Source: Zarea fungicola (Eukaryota; Ascomycota; Sordariomycetes; Hypocreales; Cordycipitaceae). Taken from it: 64,000 bases of DNA. The position numbers were made by a program, and so were the translations under genes. The notes below the pieces were generated by a model. That model did no database searches, had not been told where the DNA came from, and saw only the letters and a list, made by a program, of their open reading frames with translations. Shown here one piece after another: positions 44,585 through 54,562 of this stretch. The stretch lies in assembly GCA_900169235.1 (NCBI GenBank), contig FWCC01000328.1:1-64000 (forward strand). Reading direction: 5' to 3'. The number at the start of each line of letters is the position of its first letter. Position 1 is the first letter of the stretch.

Positions 44585-46072
44585 ATGCATAATGCCGCCC
44601 CGAAAGAGCCAACCGATCTCTTTCACCATCTTCCACATCATCGAATATTAATCTGCAAACAATGTCGGTTTGCAGTACTCCCTTCAGCTGTTGCTCGCCA
44701 TCTCAAGGAGCTCCACCACATGCATCACCCCGACCGCCAGCAATTTGTCGACTATGCCCTGGGACTAAATCTTGCCGACCAGCACAATATCACGCTCCCT
44801 GAGCCCAGACAACGCCCGCTGCCTATTTTGCCAATTATCCCCGGTCTCGCTTGTGTGATTGCTGGGTGTGGCCATTTGTGCGCAACAGATAAGCGAATGA
44901 AGATGCATTGGCGGACTGAGCATAGTAACACTAAAGCACACCAGCCTCAGGGGTACCGGGTTTCTATGCAGACTTTTTTTCGAGGCAACCAGTTGCGATA
45001 CTTTATCGTGAGCCCGTTGCCCGCAGCTTCTTCGTTGGATAGCGGCGCCGACAGGACAGGCACTTCCGGCGCAGAGAAACCTGACAAGGCGCTGGGAGGC
45101 GATTCTCATGTTACCACCACGGAGGATCTTAGACTCATTCAGCATTTTTACAAATTCACTTGCATCGACAGCGGCTTTGATATTGTCGAAGAAATAGCCT
45201 GGAGCACCATTATACCAGAAATCGAGGCCAAAACTCCATTCCTACGGCATGGTATTATTGCGAGCGCTGCGCTTCATCTTGCATTTCTTCAGCCTTGCCA
45301 AAAACAGCAGTACCATTTGATAGCCGCCAATCACCAGAGCCTGGCACTACCAGAATTCCGAACTGCCATCAAGAGCCCAAACGAAGACAACTACGTCGCT
45401 TTGCTCATTTTCACGCATCTCCTCATTATACATTGCTTTGCTCGATACGAGAATGAAGAGGACCTTTTACTTGTTCGAGGGCAAGATGAGCTGGTTTCTG
45501 CCCCAGACTGGTTGCAAATTATCCGCGGCACTTGCTACGCATTTCAGCCAGTAGCTAAATACATCACCGGCTTACCAGGCGTAATCCTGCCGATGGAGAT
45601 ACCCATGAATGAGCCGCCACTCGAAAAGTCCACGTATGATGCGCGGCTCCACGGACTGTTTGATCTGGTTCAATCTAGTGCGACAAGAAATATAAAAGGC
45701 TTCACTGATGTGTCATACGAGCTGGTAGAGAACCTATATCGTCTGTCATGCGCTCTCGTGGTCGCAGAAGCGGTACAGTCACAGAACCGCTACTCACTAT
45801 GGGTGGCTCTATATCTATGGCCAGTAAGGGTCTCACATGGATATCTTTCTCTTTTGAAGCAAAGACATCCCATTGCGCTCATTCTCCTGGCACATTATTG
45901 CGTACTTCTTCAACCCCTGGATGCACACTGGTACATGCGTGGCTACACCAAGAAGCTCATGTGTCACATCCAAGGCCAGCTCTGTCAAGAATGGCGACCT
46001 TGGCTACAGTGGCCGCTCGAGGCGATTGGAATGACCAGCAATGATGTCTTTGATAACTGCAACGCTGCATAG
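44585..46072 (+). CDS. Fungal transcription regulator: OrsD-type C2H2 fingers plus Fungal_trans_2-like domain
   Basis: This is a single exon of 495 residues. The N-terminus carries two degenerate C2H2-like fingers: CKQCRFAVLPSAVARHLKELHH (about 24-45) and CVIAGCGHLCATDKRMKMHWRTEH (about 88-113). These are typical of the DUF3505/OrsD-type domain found in the Aspergillus orsellinic acid cluster. From about residue 180, DLRLIQHFYKFTCIDSG and the following helices (LRHGIIASAALHLAFL, YVALLIFTHLLIIHCFA) match the regulatory domain of Upc2-like Zn2Cys6 factors, but no Cys6 cluster is present. The protein is probably a nuclear regulator in which the usual DNA-binding cluster is replaced by the C2H2-type region. 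It is divergent from the AMID-like gene and 1.4 kb upstream of a drug transporter on the same strand, either of which may be a target. Confidence 0.8.
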   Translation: MHNAAPKEPTDLFHHLPHHRILICKQCRFAVLPSAVARHLKELHHMHHPDRQQFVDYALGLNLADQHNITLPEPRQRPLPILPIIPGLACVIAGCGHLCATDKRMKMHWRTEHSNTKAHQPQGYRVSMQTFFRGNQLRYFIVSPLPAASSLDSGADRTGTSGAEKPDKALGGDSHVTTTEDLRLIQHFYKFTCIDSGFDIVEEIAWSTIIPEIEAKTPFLRHGIIASAALHLAFLQPCQKQQYHLIAANHQSLALPEFRTAIKSPNEDNYVALLIFTHLLIIHCFARYENEEDLLLVRGQDELVSAPDWLQIIRGTCYAFQPVAKYITGLPGVILPMEIPMNEPPLEKSTYDARLHGLFDLVQSSATRNIKGFTDVSYELVENLYRLSCALVVAEAVQSQNRYSLWVALYLWPVRVSHGYLSLLKQRHPIALILLAHYCVLLQPLDAHWYMRGYTKKLMCHIQGQLCQEWRPWLQWPLEAIGMTSNDVFDNCNAA

Positions 46073-46574
46073 CGTCAGTAAGAGTCTCCCCAATGAAGCA
46101 TTCAAAAAGGACAGACCGGCACTACAGTATTTAAAACCCGCGAACCATGAGTGGAGCAAAGAAAGATGCCGCAGCTTTTCAATGGCCGTATTTAATACCC
46201 CATAGGAGAAAGGAGCGACCTGGATTTTTTATAAGTCCGCGGCTCAGCGGGTTTTAGTGTGGACGGATTCCAAATGTGCATCCGACAACCCTCGGATCCA
46301 GTGGTGTAACTCCTCAACTAGACGCGGCGCAATTTGTCTCCTTATTAAGTCACATTATCAATTAAGCAACCAGCTACCGGAGTACATCAGTGGCGTTCCC
46401 CGTCTTTTTTAATGATGAGCTACCAAAAATACGTGCAGTTGCGTTAACGCTCGGAGTTAGGAGCCCGGGGCTGGCTGGTCTACACCCGTCCAGCACATTG
46501 GGGCTTGCTGTAGGCCGACCGACACGACACAACACTGCTCATCACTTATTTTCCTTGTCAGTGTAATACACACT

Positions 46575-46648
46575 AGATGCCTTTTGGATGCGCCTATTGG
46601 ATGCCCGTTTGGATGCCTGCTGGATGCCCGCTGGATGCCCGCCGGATA
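46575..46648. repeat. Degenerate tandem array of GGATGC units, 11-13 bp period
   Basis: Five GGATGC cores begin at 46586, 46599, 46611, 46622 and 46633, preceded by AGATGC at 46575. The spacing shrinks from 13 to 12 to 11 bp, and the last copies are TGGATGCCCGC. Confidence 0.8.
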
Positions 46649-47338
46649 ACCCGAACATCCCGGTGACCAGGATACCAGTAACCTGATGGAGCAATTAGCG
46701 GGCTAGACAACCTATGAAAGGCAACCTTGTCTTATGCCATCCAACCAAGTGCCAAGATTTGAGGCTCAGCCCCTTGCTCGGATGTCGGTCTCCCCAAGAA
46801 TTCCACCCGTGCAGTCACGGCTGGTTCGGATATCGCTGTCTACTGATTCGTGGTTATCTCCCTGTGGTTGTTGGCTGGTTCCCACTTCGCTCAGCAGAAA
46901 GGCTGTCGAATTAGCGTTGATTACGAATTTGAAAGGGTGAGCCACCGCATACCTTGATTAGTATTTTTTTAACCTTCTGGCGACGTTGCGGGTTCAAACT
47001 TTTCTCCGGCTTACGGTCCCGCCGCCGCCGTCGCGATGCTGAGCTATTCCAAACATTGCTGGTTTTTGTCTTTCGCCGCGGCGGTAGAGCGCCGTACATG
47101 CCAAAAAGGTGCTTAGCGTCTCTCTTTGACCTAGAAAATCTCAGAAATGGCAGATCTTCATGGCACAGCTTACAAACTTCTGCCCACTTCTACTCCAGTT
47201 TTGGCTGAATTGTCATTGTATGAAACCAGCTACGGATATGAGCTTACCGTGCCAAATTTGATTTTTGGAGACGGCTCAAAGTTATCCTTCCCATGAGTCA
47301 CAAAATGCTAAAATAGAAATCACACATCTGGTGTTGAA

Positions 47339-47346
47339 TATATATA
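47339..47346 (+). promoter_or_regulatory. TATA box of MFS transporter
   Basis: TATATATA lies 90 bp before the start codon. Confidence 0.5.
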
Positions 47347-47435
47347 CTCCGTCACTCCCCTGGCCTGGTCTTGTCTCTGCCATACACGTAGATTGTTAAC
47401 ATCTTAACAAACCAACAAAACCAACAGAACCCATC

Positions 47436-49292
47436 ATGGGCTTCAAAATAAACGAAATCGTGCGCGACGCGCCCTTTGGGCAACTAGTTCGCCTTCTCAC
47501 TAACAACCGTGTCTTCCAATACCCTGAGGAGAAGCCCGACTTCAAATTGCCCGACGCCTGGCTCTCCGCCATTGCTGGCTCCTCGCGTGGTGGCGTGGAA
47601 ACACCTGGATCTTCACACTCAGACGGGCATGAGACAGCTGGTACCGAAAAGTCAACCGAGCCCGGCAACAATGACCCCAATACGATCGGAACTTTGCCAC
47701 CGGCAGATCTCGAGGCATCTGCGTCTCTTGAAAAGATTCAGTCGGCCCCCATTGTCCCACAACTCACAAAAGACGGCGTGATCCTTGTCGACTGGTACAC
47801 AACCGATGACCCCTCTAACCCTTACAACTGGTCCAATAGACGCCGCCTCCTGATCTCCCTTATCATTGGCTTCTATACGTTTGTTGTCTACATGTCTTCT
47901 GCCATTTATACTACGGCTGAGCCGCAGATCCGTGAGCGCTTTGGTGTGAGTGCTGCCAAAGCATCACTGGGGCTCTCCATCTACGTCCTCGGATATGGTA
48001 TTGGGCCTCTGATATTCTCACCTCTCAGTGAGATTCCTCGCATTGGTCGGAGCCCCGTCTACATCGTCACAATGTTTCTCTTTGTCATCTTGTCTATTCC
48101 CACGGCGCTGGTGAATAACTACCCCGGACTCATGGTGCTTCGATTCCTTCAGGGCTTCTTTGGCTCACCGTGCCTCGCGTCTGGCGGTGCATCGATGGGT
48201 GATTTATACAGCATGATGCATCTACCTTTTGCCCTGATGGGATGGGTTGCAGCTGCCTTTTGTGGACGTATGGACTACTACCCTCATATTACCCCCGTTA
48301 CTTGAACTAACAGTCAATAGCTGCCCTTGGTCCACTACTGAGTGGCTTCGCCGTTCCTGTCAAGGGCTGGCGCTGGGCTCTCTACGAATCCATCTGGGCT
48401 TCGTCTCCCATCCTGCTCATCATGTTCTTCCTCCTGCCCGAGACGAGCACACCGACACTGCTATTGCAACGAGCACGCCGACTTCGCAAATTAACTGGCA
48501 ATGAGAAGCTGATGTCTCAGAGCGAGATCAACCAGCGTAGTCTCACCGTATCTGCTGTTGTTGTCGATGCGATCATCAAACCCCTCGAGATCACCATCAA
48601 GGATCCCGCCGTCCTCTTTGTGCAGGTGTATAGCGCCATTGTATATGGGATCTACTACTCGTGTAAGTTTCTAAAAATGTGGCACTCTACTAAGCGAATG
48701 AGAACTGACGGTTATAGACTTTGAGGTATTCCCTATTGTTTATAATGGCTTCCATCACTTTAACCTCGGCCAGACCGGTCTAGTGTTCTTGTGTATCCTT
48801 GTCGGATGCATCCTTGGCTGCATAAGCTATGGATCCCTGCTCTACTTCATTGTCCTCCCACAGATCAAGAAGTTTGGCCCTGGACCACAGGAACAAATCC
48901 TTCTGCCCGGAATCCCGGCGTCCTTTGGTCCTGTTATTGGGCTCTTTATGTTTGCCTGGACAGCAAGCGCAGCAATCCACTGGATTGTCCCCACAATCGG
49001 CATTACGATCTATGCCATGTCAGTCTTCATCTTGATGCAGTGCATCTTCCTTTACATCCCCACCAGTTACCCGCAGTACATGTCCAGCCTTTTTGCCGCC
49101 AATGACTTTTTCCGCAGTGCTCTGGCTTGTGGCAGCATTCTGTTTGCCTCACCGATGTTCAATAACCTTGGTGTTGGTCGCGGTGTGAGCCTCTTGGGTG
49201 GCCTTGCCGTTCTTGGCATCATTGGCATGCTGCTGCTGTTCAAATACGGAGCGAGCCTACGAGCACGGTCCAAGTTTGCCACTTCGGGCTAG
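47436..49292 (+). CDS. MFS drug:H+ antiporter (DHA1, FLR1/CaMDR1 type)
   Basis: Three exons (47436-48267, 48321-48662, 48718-49292; introns of 53 and 55 nt) encode 582 residues. A long hydrophilic N-terminus of about 130 residues ends in DPSNPYNWSNRRR, the family lead-in to helix 1. The DHA1 motifs LGYGIGPLIFSPLSEIPRIGRSP (motif A, about 195-215) and GPALGPLLSGF (motif C-like, across intron 1) are visible. They are followed by GWRWALYESIW and, in the second half, FLYIPTSYPQYMSSLFAANDFFRS. Twelve helices are expected. Such pumps export azoles, benomyl, cycloheximide or secondary metabolites across the plasma membrane. The gene follows the OrsD-type regulator on the same strand and may be its target. 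Confidence 0.9.
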
Positions 49293-49778
49293 AACGTGGG
49301 TTTGGATAGATGTCTGATAAATTGCAAGTTGGAAAGCATGCGGCTCTAGTCATATTGACCCAGAGTGGGCCAGTTGTGCCGCAATCTATGGATGGTTGAT
49401 TTTTGTCAAGAAATTTTTCAATATTTAGATACTCAGTATAACTTCTTAATAATTTTAATAATAACCTGCGTGTGGGGGCTTTCTTTTACTCTAGTCGTGC
49501 CGGCAACCGCGCCAATTGCACAATGGATTGCAGGCAGTCTGTATTTGTAATTGTGGTGTAGTTTTCGGATAAATATAAAAGAGCTGATTAAGCCAGTTTA
49601 TAATAAATATCCTGGAGCATGGAGAACTACTATTAATTGCCGATCTGCAGTGTTTCCCAGCCCGGCAACCTGATCTGAAGAATGGTGCATGGCCAACCCA
49701 GAGGTGGAATCCTGGTGTTGATCCGCAGCCCTGGTGTTGCCATTGAGCAAACATTAACACTTACTCTGGTAATAACTG

Positions 49779-49803
49779 AAAAGAAAAGAAAAGAAAAGAA
49801 AAG
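49779..49803. repeat. Pentanucleotide repeat AAAAG x 5
   Basis: Five uninterrupted copies form a simple microsatellite. Confidence 0.9.
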
Positions 49804-49866
49804 GTTGGCTGAATGCGCCACGTCAGCAAAGGCGGTCGGCATATAGGTTCGGTTAATGCATGTATC

Positions 49867-49880
49867 CCCGAATATTCGGG
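49867..49880. repeat. 14-bp perfect palindrome CCCGAATATTCGGG
   Basis: It is self-complementary over 14 bases. The GAATATTC core also equals a minimal inverted GAA pair as in heat shock elements, but no start codon lies close by. Confidence 0.6.
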
Positions 49881-50640
49881 TACTTTTATCGTATCGGCTG
49901 TGGAGCACAAGAACGTAATACAAACGAGTCTCAAATTGTACTTATATATAACCCAAAGTACTAATTGCTTCTTTTTCTGCGAATAATCCACGCCACGTTT
50001 CCACCGACCATCAGCGCCGTGGTAGCTGCTCAGTGCAGCCAAGGACCAGGCTTGCAAAAAAGGCTTCTGAAATTCCAAGCAAAATTACCTAGTGAGAGTC
50101 CTCAGTTTCAGCTTATTAACGCTTGTGCTCAAGTCCACAGTGTCTCAGGACGATGTGGAAAGAATCAGTAGGCTGTGCTGTGGCCTCGTATGGAGTCGAG
50201 GCTGTTGATTTAGCCGCCAAGAAATGCCTAAGAGCGCAACCAACAACAGTACCTGTAAATAGGGGTGCTGCAAGAGCTTTGTACTCATAGTGGAGCAAGG
50301 TGATGGTTTTAGGCTGCACAGTGTAGACCATCCAAGAAGCCTAGTATGAAGGCGTACGTGTGATTAGTGAACAGGCATGTGCAGTCCGGTATAATTGCGG
50401 AGGGAGTTGGCCGACCTTGTCGAAGATCATGAGAAGACTCTCATTTTATTTGAATCAATCGATTAGTTATATTTTCTCTTTTTTGATCATTTTAATCATG
50501 TTATTTGGAATTATGCCGCCATTGGACGCAGAGCCTGAGACCGACGGGAATGGATGAAGGCAGAGGCGGCGTTATTTGGGTGCTCAAGAAGTCCAAAGTT
50601 AAAGCGAACTCTAGGGATCCACAGAACTTTTTGGCCACCT

Positions 50641-51000
50641 TTATGTTTGGTGAGATGCATATGCCTTCCTTTGAAGCCAACTGCGGCATGTGCCATATCC
50701 GACGCCTTTGTAGTGACTAGAGTGAGCCGCCTTATTTTTTGTCAAGATAGCCAACGGGGATAATGCCATGCTTATCTGCTGAATAATACTAGTGACAATA
50801 TCTAGTCCAAAATTAACACGTTTAAAAGGCTTTCCGATCAGAGTAGAGCCCCGTTCCAACAGCCCACGGAGCATCGCGTCATCATCATCCGTACCAGTGT
50901 CCGTACCGGCCATAAGCAGAAGTCGATTGCGCTCATCACCCGCTTCAGCCGGTATGCTCCAGTGCAATGGTGTCCTTTGCCGATCATCGCGCCAATTATT
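50641..51000 (-). pseudogene. In-frame continuation of the ankyrin gene beyond its stop codon
   Basis: After the TGA that ends the ankyrin gene, the same frame stays open for 119 more codons. It starts with WRDDRQRTPLHWSIPAEAGD, whose TPLHWSI is an ankyrin-repeat core, then LLMAGTDTGTDDDDAMLRGLLERGST. This suggests that the ancestral protein was longer and that the TGA is a secondary mutation, or that I missed a splice that skips the stop. No start codon of its own is convincing. Confidence 0.55.
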
Positions 51001-53037
51001 TCAACCTAAAGTCAGTGATTTCAGTGTGTCGGCGTAGAGTGTAGCTGCAGTGCGATGGACACTGCTTCCTGGCGTGGCATTCTCTCCGCTCGAATAATGA
51101 CGGAGGCATCTTGGGTCTGCTCCGTTTTGCATATAGAGGGCCTTGAGCTTTGATGAGGAACTGCGCAGTACAATGTCAAATGCGGTGTAGCCTTGTTTGT
51201 TTGGCGTGTTTGGGCTCAACCCGAGCTTCAGTAGTCTTGATGCCGCTTCCACACCTCGCCCTTCCTTTTCAGTGTCTATTTTGTGCAGCACCGTATTCCC
51301 ATCGTGATCAACAATGTTGTAGTCGGCACCAATACTCAGAAGCATCTCCAGACTGCTATAGTGCCGGAATTGCATTACAAGCAATAGCAACGTTCGTCCC
51401 TCATCGTCAACGCCGTTGATGTCGGCGCCCCAGTCGACTAGAGGCTTGACCAGGTTCTTGCTATAGCCTCCTGCACTATATCCACAGATACATGCAAGAA
51501 GTGCCCTTGTTTTATCAGTTTGGTCAACCTTGAGCCCTGTCTGGATTAAAACCGGTACCATCAGGCTGCGATTGTGTGAGGCCATGGCCCTAGCGAGCAG
51601 AGCACTTGGGGTTTCTGTTTCAATGCTGAACTGAGCGCCATTCTCAACCAGCGCAATGCATACCTCTATTACCTTGTCTCTTTCGAGGTGTTTGTTTTTC
51701 ATCACCACTTGCAAAGTCGTCAAGTCCCTGGCCCTGATGGCGTTGGGATCTGCGCCGCGCTTGATCAATAACTGTACCACTTCACGCGAACCTGCATGAT
51801 GAAGAAGGTGACTGGGAGTGAGATCGACTTCCTTGACTCCCTTTGTTGTAACCAAATCCTGAAACTGCGGGTCTTCAAGAACCCATTCCAGCTTCTTTGC
51901 ATCACCGCTCAGAGCGGCCGTTTGTCGAATCGTGAGCTGGATGCAACGCATGCCGCCACGGATTGCACCACATTCCAGGAAGAGTTGGCAGGTCTCAATG
52001 CTACAGTTGCGAAAAACTCTTTCAAGGCCAGATTCAAAATCCGCATAGGAGGCTGTTTCAATGCCTGCGCCATGATGAAGGAGGAGTTGCACGCACTTAT
52101 CCAGCCCACGGTGCAGAGCCGAGCTGAGTGGACAAGCAAACAAGGTGACCCGGCCGGAAGCCCAGGCGCCATGCTGCAGAAGCATTTGGCTCATCAAAAA
52201 TGCTAGTTCGCCGCCTTTCTGGATAGCATTGGTCAACGGGTGAGAATAACCGCAGCCAGTGATTGTGGCAGTCGCTTCTGGATCCGCACCTGTGTCGAGT
52301 AGTAGGCGTACCGCATCGATATTACCGCAGTCAATAGCGGACTGCAGTGGTGTGTGTAGCGGCCACCCGGGAACGACACGATTCGTCATTTCCAAGTTTG
52401 CGCCGGCTGAAATGAGCAGCTCTGCGACCTTTAGGCCCTTGCTTTTGCCTGCGACAGCAGCGTGGAGCGCAGTCTCACCTGTACTGCCGCTCTGAAGGTT
52501 CACGCCTGTGACGGGCATCGCAAGGAGATACTCTACGACATCTGCATGAGCATTTTTGCAAGCTCTGTGCAGTGGACTATACTGCGCACTCTGAGTGTGG
52601 CTGTCGGAGAAGGCTTCGAGTTGCTGGTTGATGCCGGGTTGGTGTAGCAGCTTCTTTAGCATTGACAGACGGCCATATTCGCACGCCTCCAAGACACTCT
52701 CCAGCGTAATGCGACACCCCTGCATTCCCAACACTAAATTGAATCCTTCCTCATTTCCACGCTTGATGGCATATGTAAGGGCGCGGCTGATTTTCCTTCT
52801 GTGGCGGTAGAGCCACTGATTGAGGTTCAGATGCAGTTTGCGACAGGTGCGGAGCAGAGCGCTGATGTCCCGCAGATTATTACCAAGATAATGCAGAATC
52901 TGGTCCAGCAGCTCCGTTGGCATATCAGTTATGAGAGCCATTGTTTCGCGGCTGCTTCGGGGAGAGAGGGGACTTTGGCTGATGGTAATAGTGAGTTGAA
53001 AGTTGACGGCTCTAGCCGCCTGCGCCAAATATCCCAT
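51001..53037 (-). CDS. F-box/ankyrin-repeat protein
   Basis: This is a single exon of 678 residues, or 646 if the second Met (52941) is used. That Met begins MALITDMPTELLDQILHYLG, an F-box-like motif, so it may be the real start; the preceding 32 residues look like leader. Ankyrin repeats follow from about 125 to 650, for example SPLHRACKNAHADVVEYLL, GETALHAAVAGKSKGLKVAELL, TPLQSAIDCGNIDAVRLLLDTG and GRTLLLLVMQFRHYSSLEMLL. The combination points to a substrate adaptor of an SCF ligase or an accessory scaffold protein; such genes are often expanded and variable in fungi. It ends at a TGA beyond which the frame continues with ankyrin-like sequence, so it may be truncated relative to its ancestor. 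Confidence 0.85.
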   Translation of the reverse strand: MGYLAQAARAVNFQLTITISQSPLSPRSSRETMALITDMPTELLDQILHYLGNNLRDISALLRTCRKLHLNLNQWLYRHRRKISRALTYAIKRGNEEGFNLVLGMQGCRITLESVLEACEYGRLSMLKKLLHQPGINQQLEAFSDSHTQSAQYSPLHRACKNAHADVVEYLLAMPVTGVNLQSGSTGETALHAAVAGKSKGLKVAELLISAGANLEMTNRVVPGWPLHTPLQSAIDCGNIDAVRLLLDTGADPEATATITGCGYSHPLTNAIQKGGELAFLMSQMLLQHGAWASGRVTLFACPLSSALHRGLDKCVQLLLHHGAGIETASYADFESGLERVFRNCSIETCQLFLECGAIRGGMRCIQLTIRQTAALSGDAKKLEWVLEDPQFQDLVTTKGVKEVDLTPSHLLHHAGSREVVQLLIKRGADPNAIRARDLTTLQVVMKNKHLERDKVIEVCIALVENGAQFSIETETPSALLARAMASHNRSLMVPVLIQTGLKVDQTDKTRALLACICGYSAGGYSKNLVKPLVDWGADINGVDDEGRTLLLLVMQFRHYSSLEMLLSIGADYNIVDHDGNTVLHKIDTEKEGRGVEAASRLLKLGLSPNTPNKQGYTAFDIVLRSSSSKLKALYMQNGADPRCLRHYSSGENATPGSSVHRTAATLYADTLKSLTLG

Positions 53038-53515
53038 GCTTGGTTATTAGGCTACCGTCGTGAGTCTAGTCCACAAGGCCAGGTGTGACTCTTCTTTCAC
53101 CAAATTCAGCAAACTTGTGGCATCTGAGGCAATCTATCCCCTGAGAGGGGGATTTCAAAGAGTTTATCTTTGGATTGATCCATCGGAATAATTCAAAATG
53201 CCTTTTTTTATTGCACGAAGCCATAGCACGAGGCACTACAGTAATACCGGTCCTGCATCTAAATTTGATCCATTTTCATCATCACCACAAGCAAGGCTGC
53301 ACTGCCAATGACACGTTGGTGCGAAAGAATAACTTTATTAAAATTATGCATTAAAGCGTATAACTAGTTCTATCAATATTCTTCATGGACGTAATATGAG
53401 TGTTGCCTTGGACATGGCGATTATTCCCTTGATAAAATCACCTTATTTACGTGAGATGACCATTCGTACTTTCGGTGCCCAAATGCGCACAAAACTAAGA
53501 TTAAATAGCTCTCAT
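53038..53515. other. Spacer between ankyrin gene and GPI-anchored protein gene
   Basis: Promoter region of the ankyrin gene and 3' region of the GPI protein gene. No gene is recognised. Confidence 0.5.
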
Positions 53516-54562
53516 TTACAAAACAAGGGCAATCGCAGCAGCTCCAATGAGGCCGAGAGAAGCACCAGTTGCGGCAACACCATTGGACTTGGCGACTTGA
53601 GCGGCGACATTGCCGTCGGGCTTCGAGCCAGCGGATGAGGAGGAGCCTGGAGCACTTGCGCTCGCGGAGGCACTGCTGCTTTCATGGCTGGCAGCACCAG
53701 TTTTGCTTGCAGCGGCAGAGTTGGAGGCTACAGAGCCAGAGCCAGCGGATCCAGATGCGGCTGCGTTGGAGCCGGTAGGGGCGCTGGAGCCGGTAGGGGA
53801 GGCGGCAGAGGTATTGGAGGTGGAAGTCGCCTTGGCCGGCTTGGGGCAGACATTGTTGTAGACGAACTGCGAGGGCTTGCCGTCACAGGGCTTGGTGGCG
53901 GTGGGGTCAAATTTACCCTTCGTGTAGACCCAACAGTTGCCGCTCATCCAGGGACTTTTGAGATCATTCAGCGCATTGAAGATGGCGAACTCGCAGTCAT
54001 CGGCTTTGCCACACAAGTTCAGGCAGTCTGTCGAGCCTGAGCTCGCGTAGCAGCTATCGAAGCAGTCCCCGGGGGGCTCGTATCCGCAGACGGCGGCGAC
54101 AGGCGATGGACTGGCCACGGGGGAAGGGCCAGCGGCGGCCGGGCATACGACAGACGGCTTGGGAGGGCCACCGGTACACGAGGGCTTGTCGTAGACCTCC
54201 AGGTATGGGCTGCCGCAGCCCTGGTCCGTCCCCTTGGTCGAGTCAAACTTATCACCTGGGTACAGCCAGCAGGTGCCGGTCCCAAGATGGGGATTGCCGG
54301 GCAGGAAGATGACAAAGTTACAGGGACCGTACTTCTCCGAGTCGCAAAATGACCAGCATCCGTTGCGGGAGCCCGCGGCGGCGGCCAGAAGGTTGGACTT
54401 GTCGTAGTCGCAGAGCTTGGTGGTAAGCTTAGCAGTGCAGGTCCCCTCGGCAGGGGCGCTGGTGGGTTCAGCTGCGTCGTCGGCGACCGCACATGTGGCG
54501 AGAGCTGCGAGGCCCAGTAGGGTAGCGGTAATCTTCATAGTAGCGACTGTGTTGACATTCAA
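53516..54562 (-). CDS. Secreted, GPI-anchored protein with two cysteine-rich (PAN-like) modules
   Basis: This is a single exon of 348 residues; the Met at 54538 (ninth codon) gives the better signal peptide, MKITATLLGLAALATCAVA, and is the likely start. Two modules of about 90 residues follow (about 40-130 and 160-240). Each has a Gly-Cys-Trp/Cys-Phe cluster, a C-x-F-x-IF strand, CW-x-Y-x5-KFD-x-T, and a final VY...C. Equivalent residues recur in both, so it is an internal duplication. The cysteine spacing recalls PAN/apple-like folds. A Ser/Thr/Ala-rich stalk (about 245-325) leads to a hydrophobic tail (GLIGAAAIALVL), the form of a GPI attachment signal. It is probably a cell-wall or plasma-membrane surface protein with a binding role; the ligand is unknown. 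Confidence 0.8.
   Translation of the reverse strand: MNVNTVATMKITATLLGLAALATCAVADDAAEPTSAPAEGTCTAKLTTKLCDYDKSNLLAAAAGSRNGCWSFCDSEKYGPCNFVIFLPGNPHLGTGTCWLYPGDKFDSTKGTDQGCGSPYLEVYDKPSCTGGPPKPSVVCPAAAGPSPVASPSPVAAVCGYEPPGDCFDSCYASSGSTDCLNLCGKADDCEFAIFNALNDLKSPWMSGNCWVYTKGKFDPTATKPCDGKPSQFVYNNVCPKPAKATSTSNTSAASPTGSSAPTGSNAAASGSAGSGSVASNSAAASKTGAASHESSSASASASAPGSSSSAGSKPDGNVAAQVAKSNGVAATGASLGLIGAAAIALVL

Larger units (their letters stand above)
46073..47435. other. Spacer upstream of MFS transporter
   Basis: It contains the GGATGC tandem array (46575-46648) and a TATATATA element at 47339-47346. Frames of 60-84 codons at 46.7-47.2 kb are not supported. Confidence 0.55.
49293..50640. other. Intergenic spacer with AAAAG microsatellite and 14-bp palindrome
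   Basis: AAAAG is repeated five times at 49779-49803. CCCGAATATTCGGG at 49867-49880 is a perfect palindrome. No gene is recognised. Confidence 0.55.
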
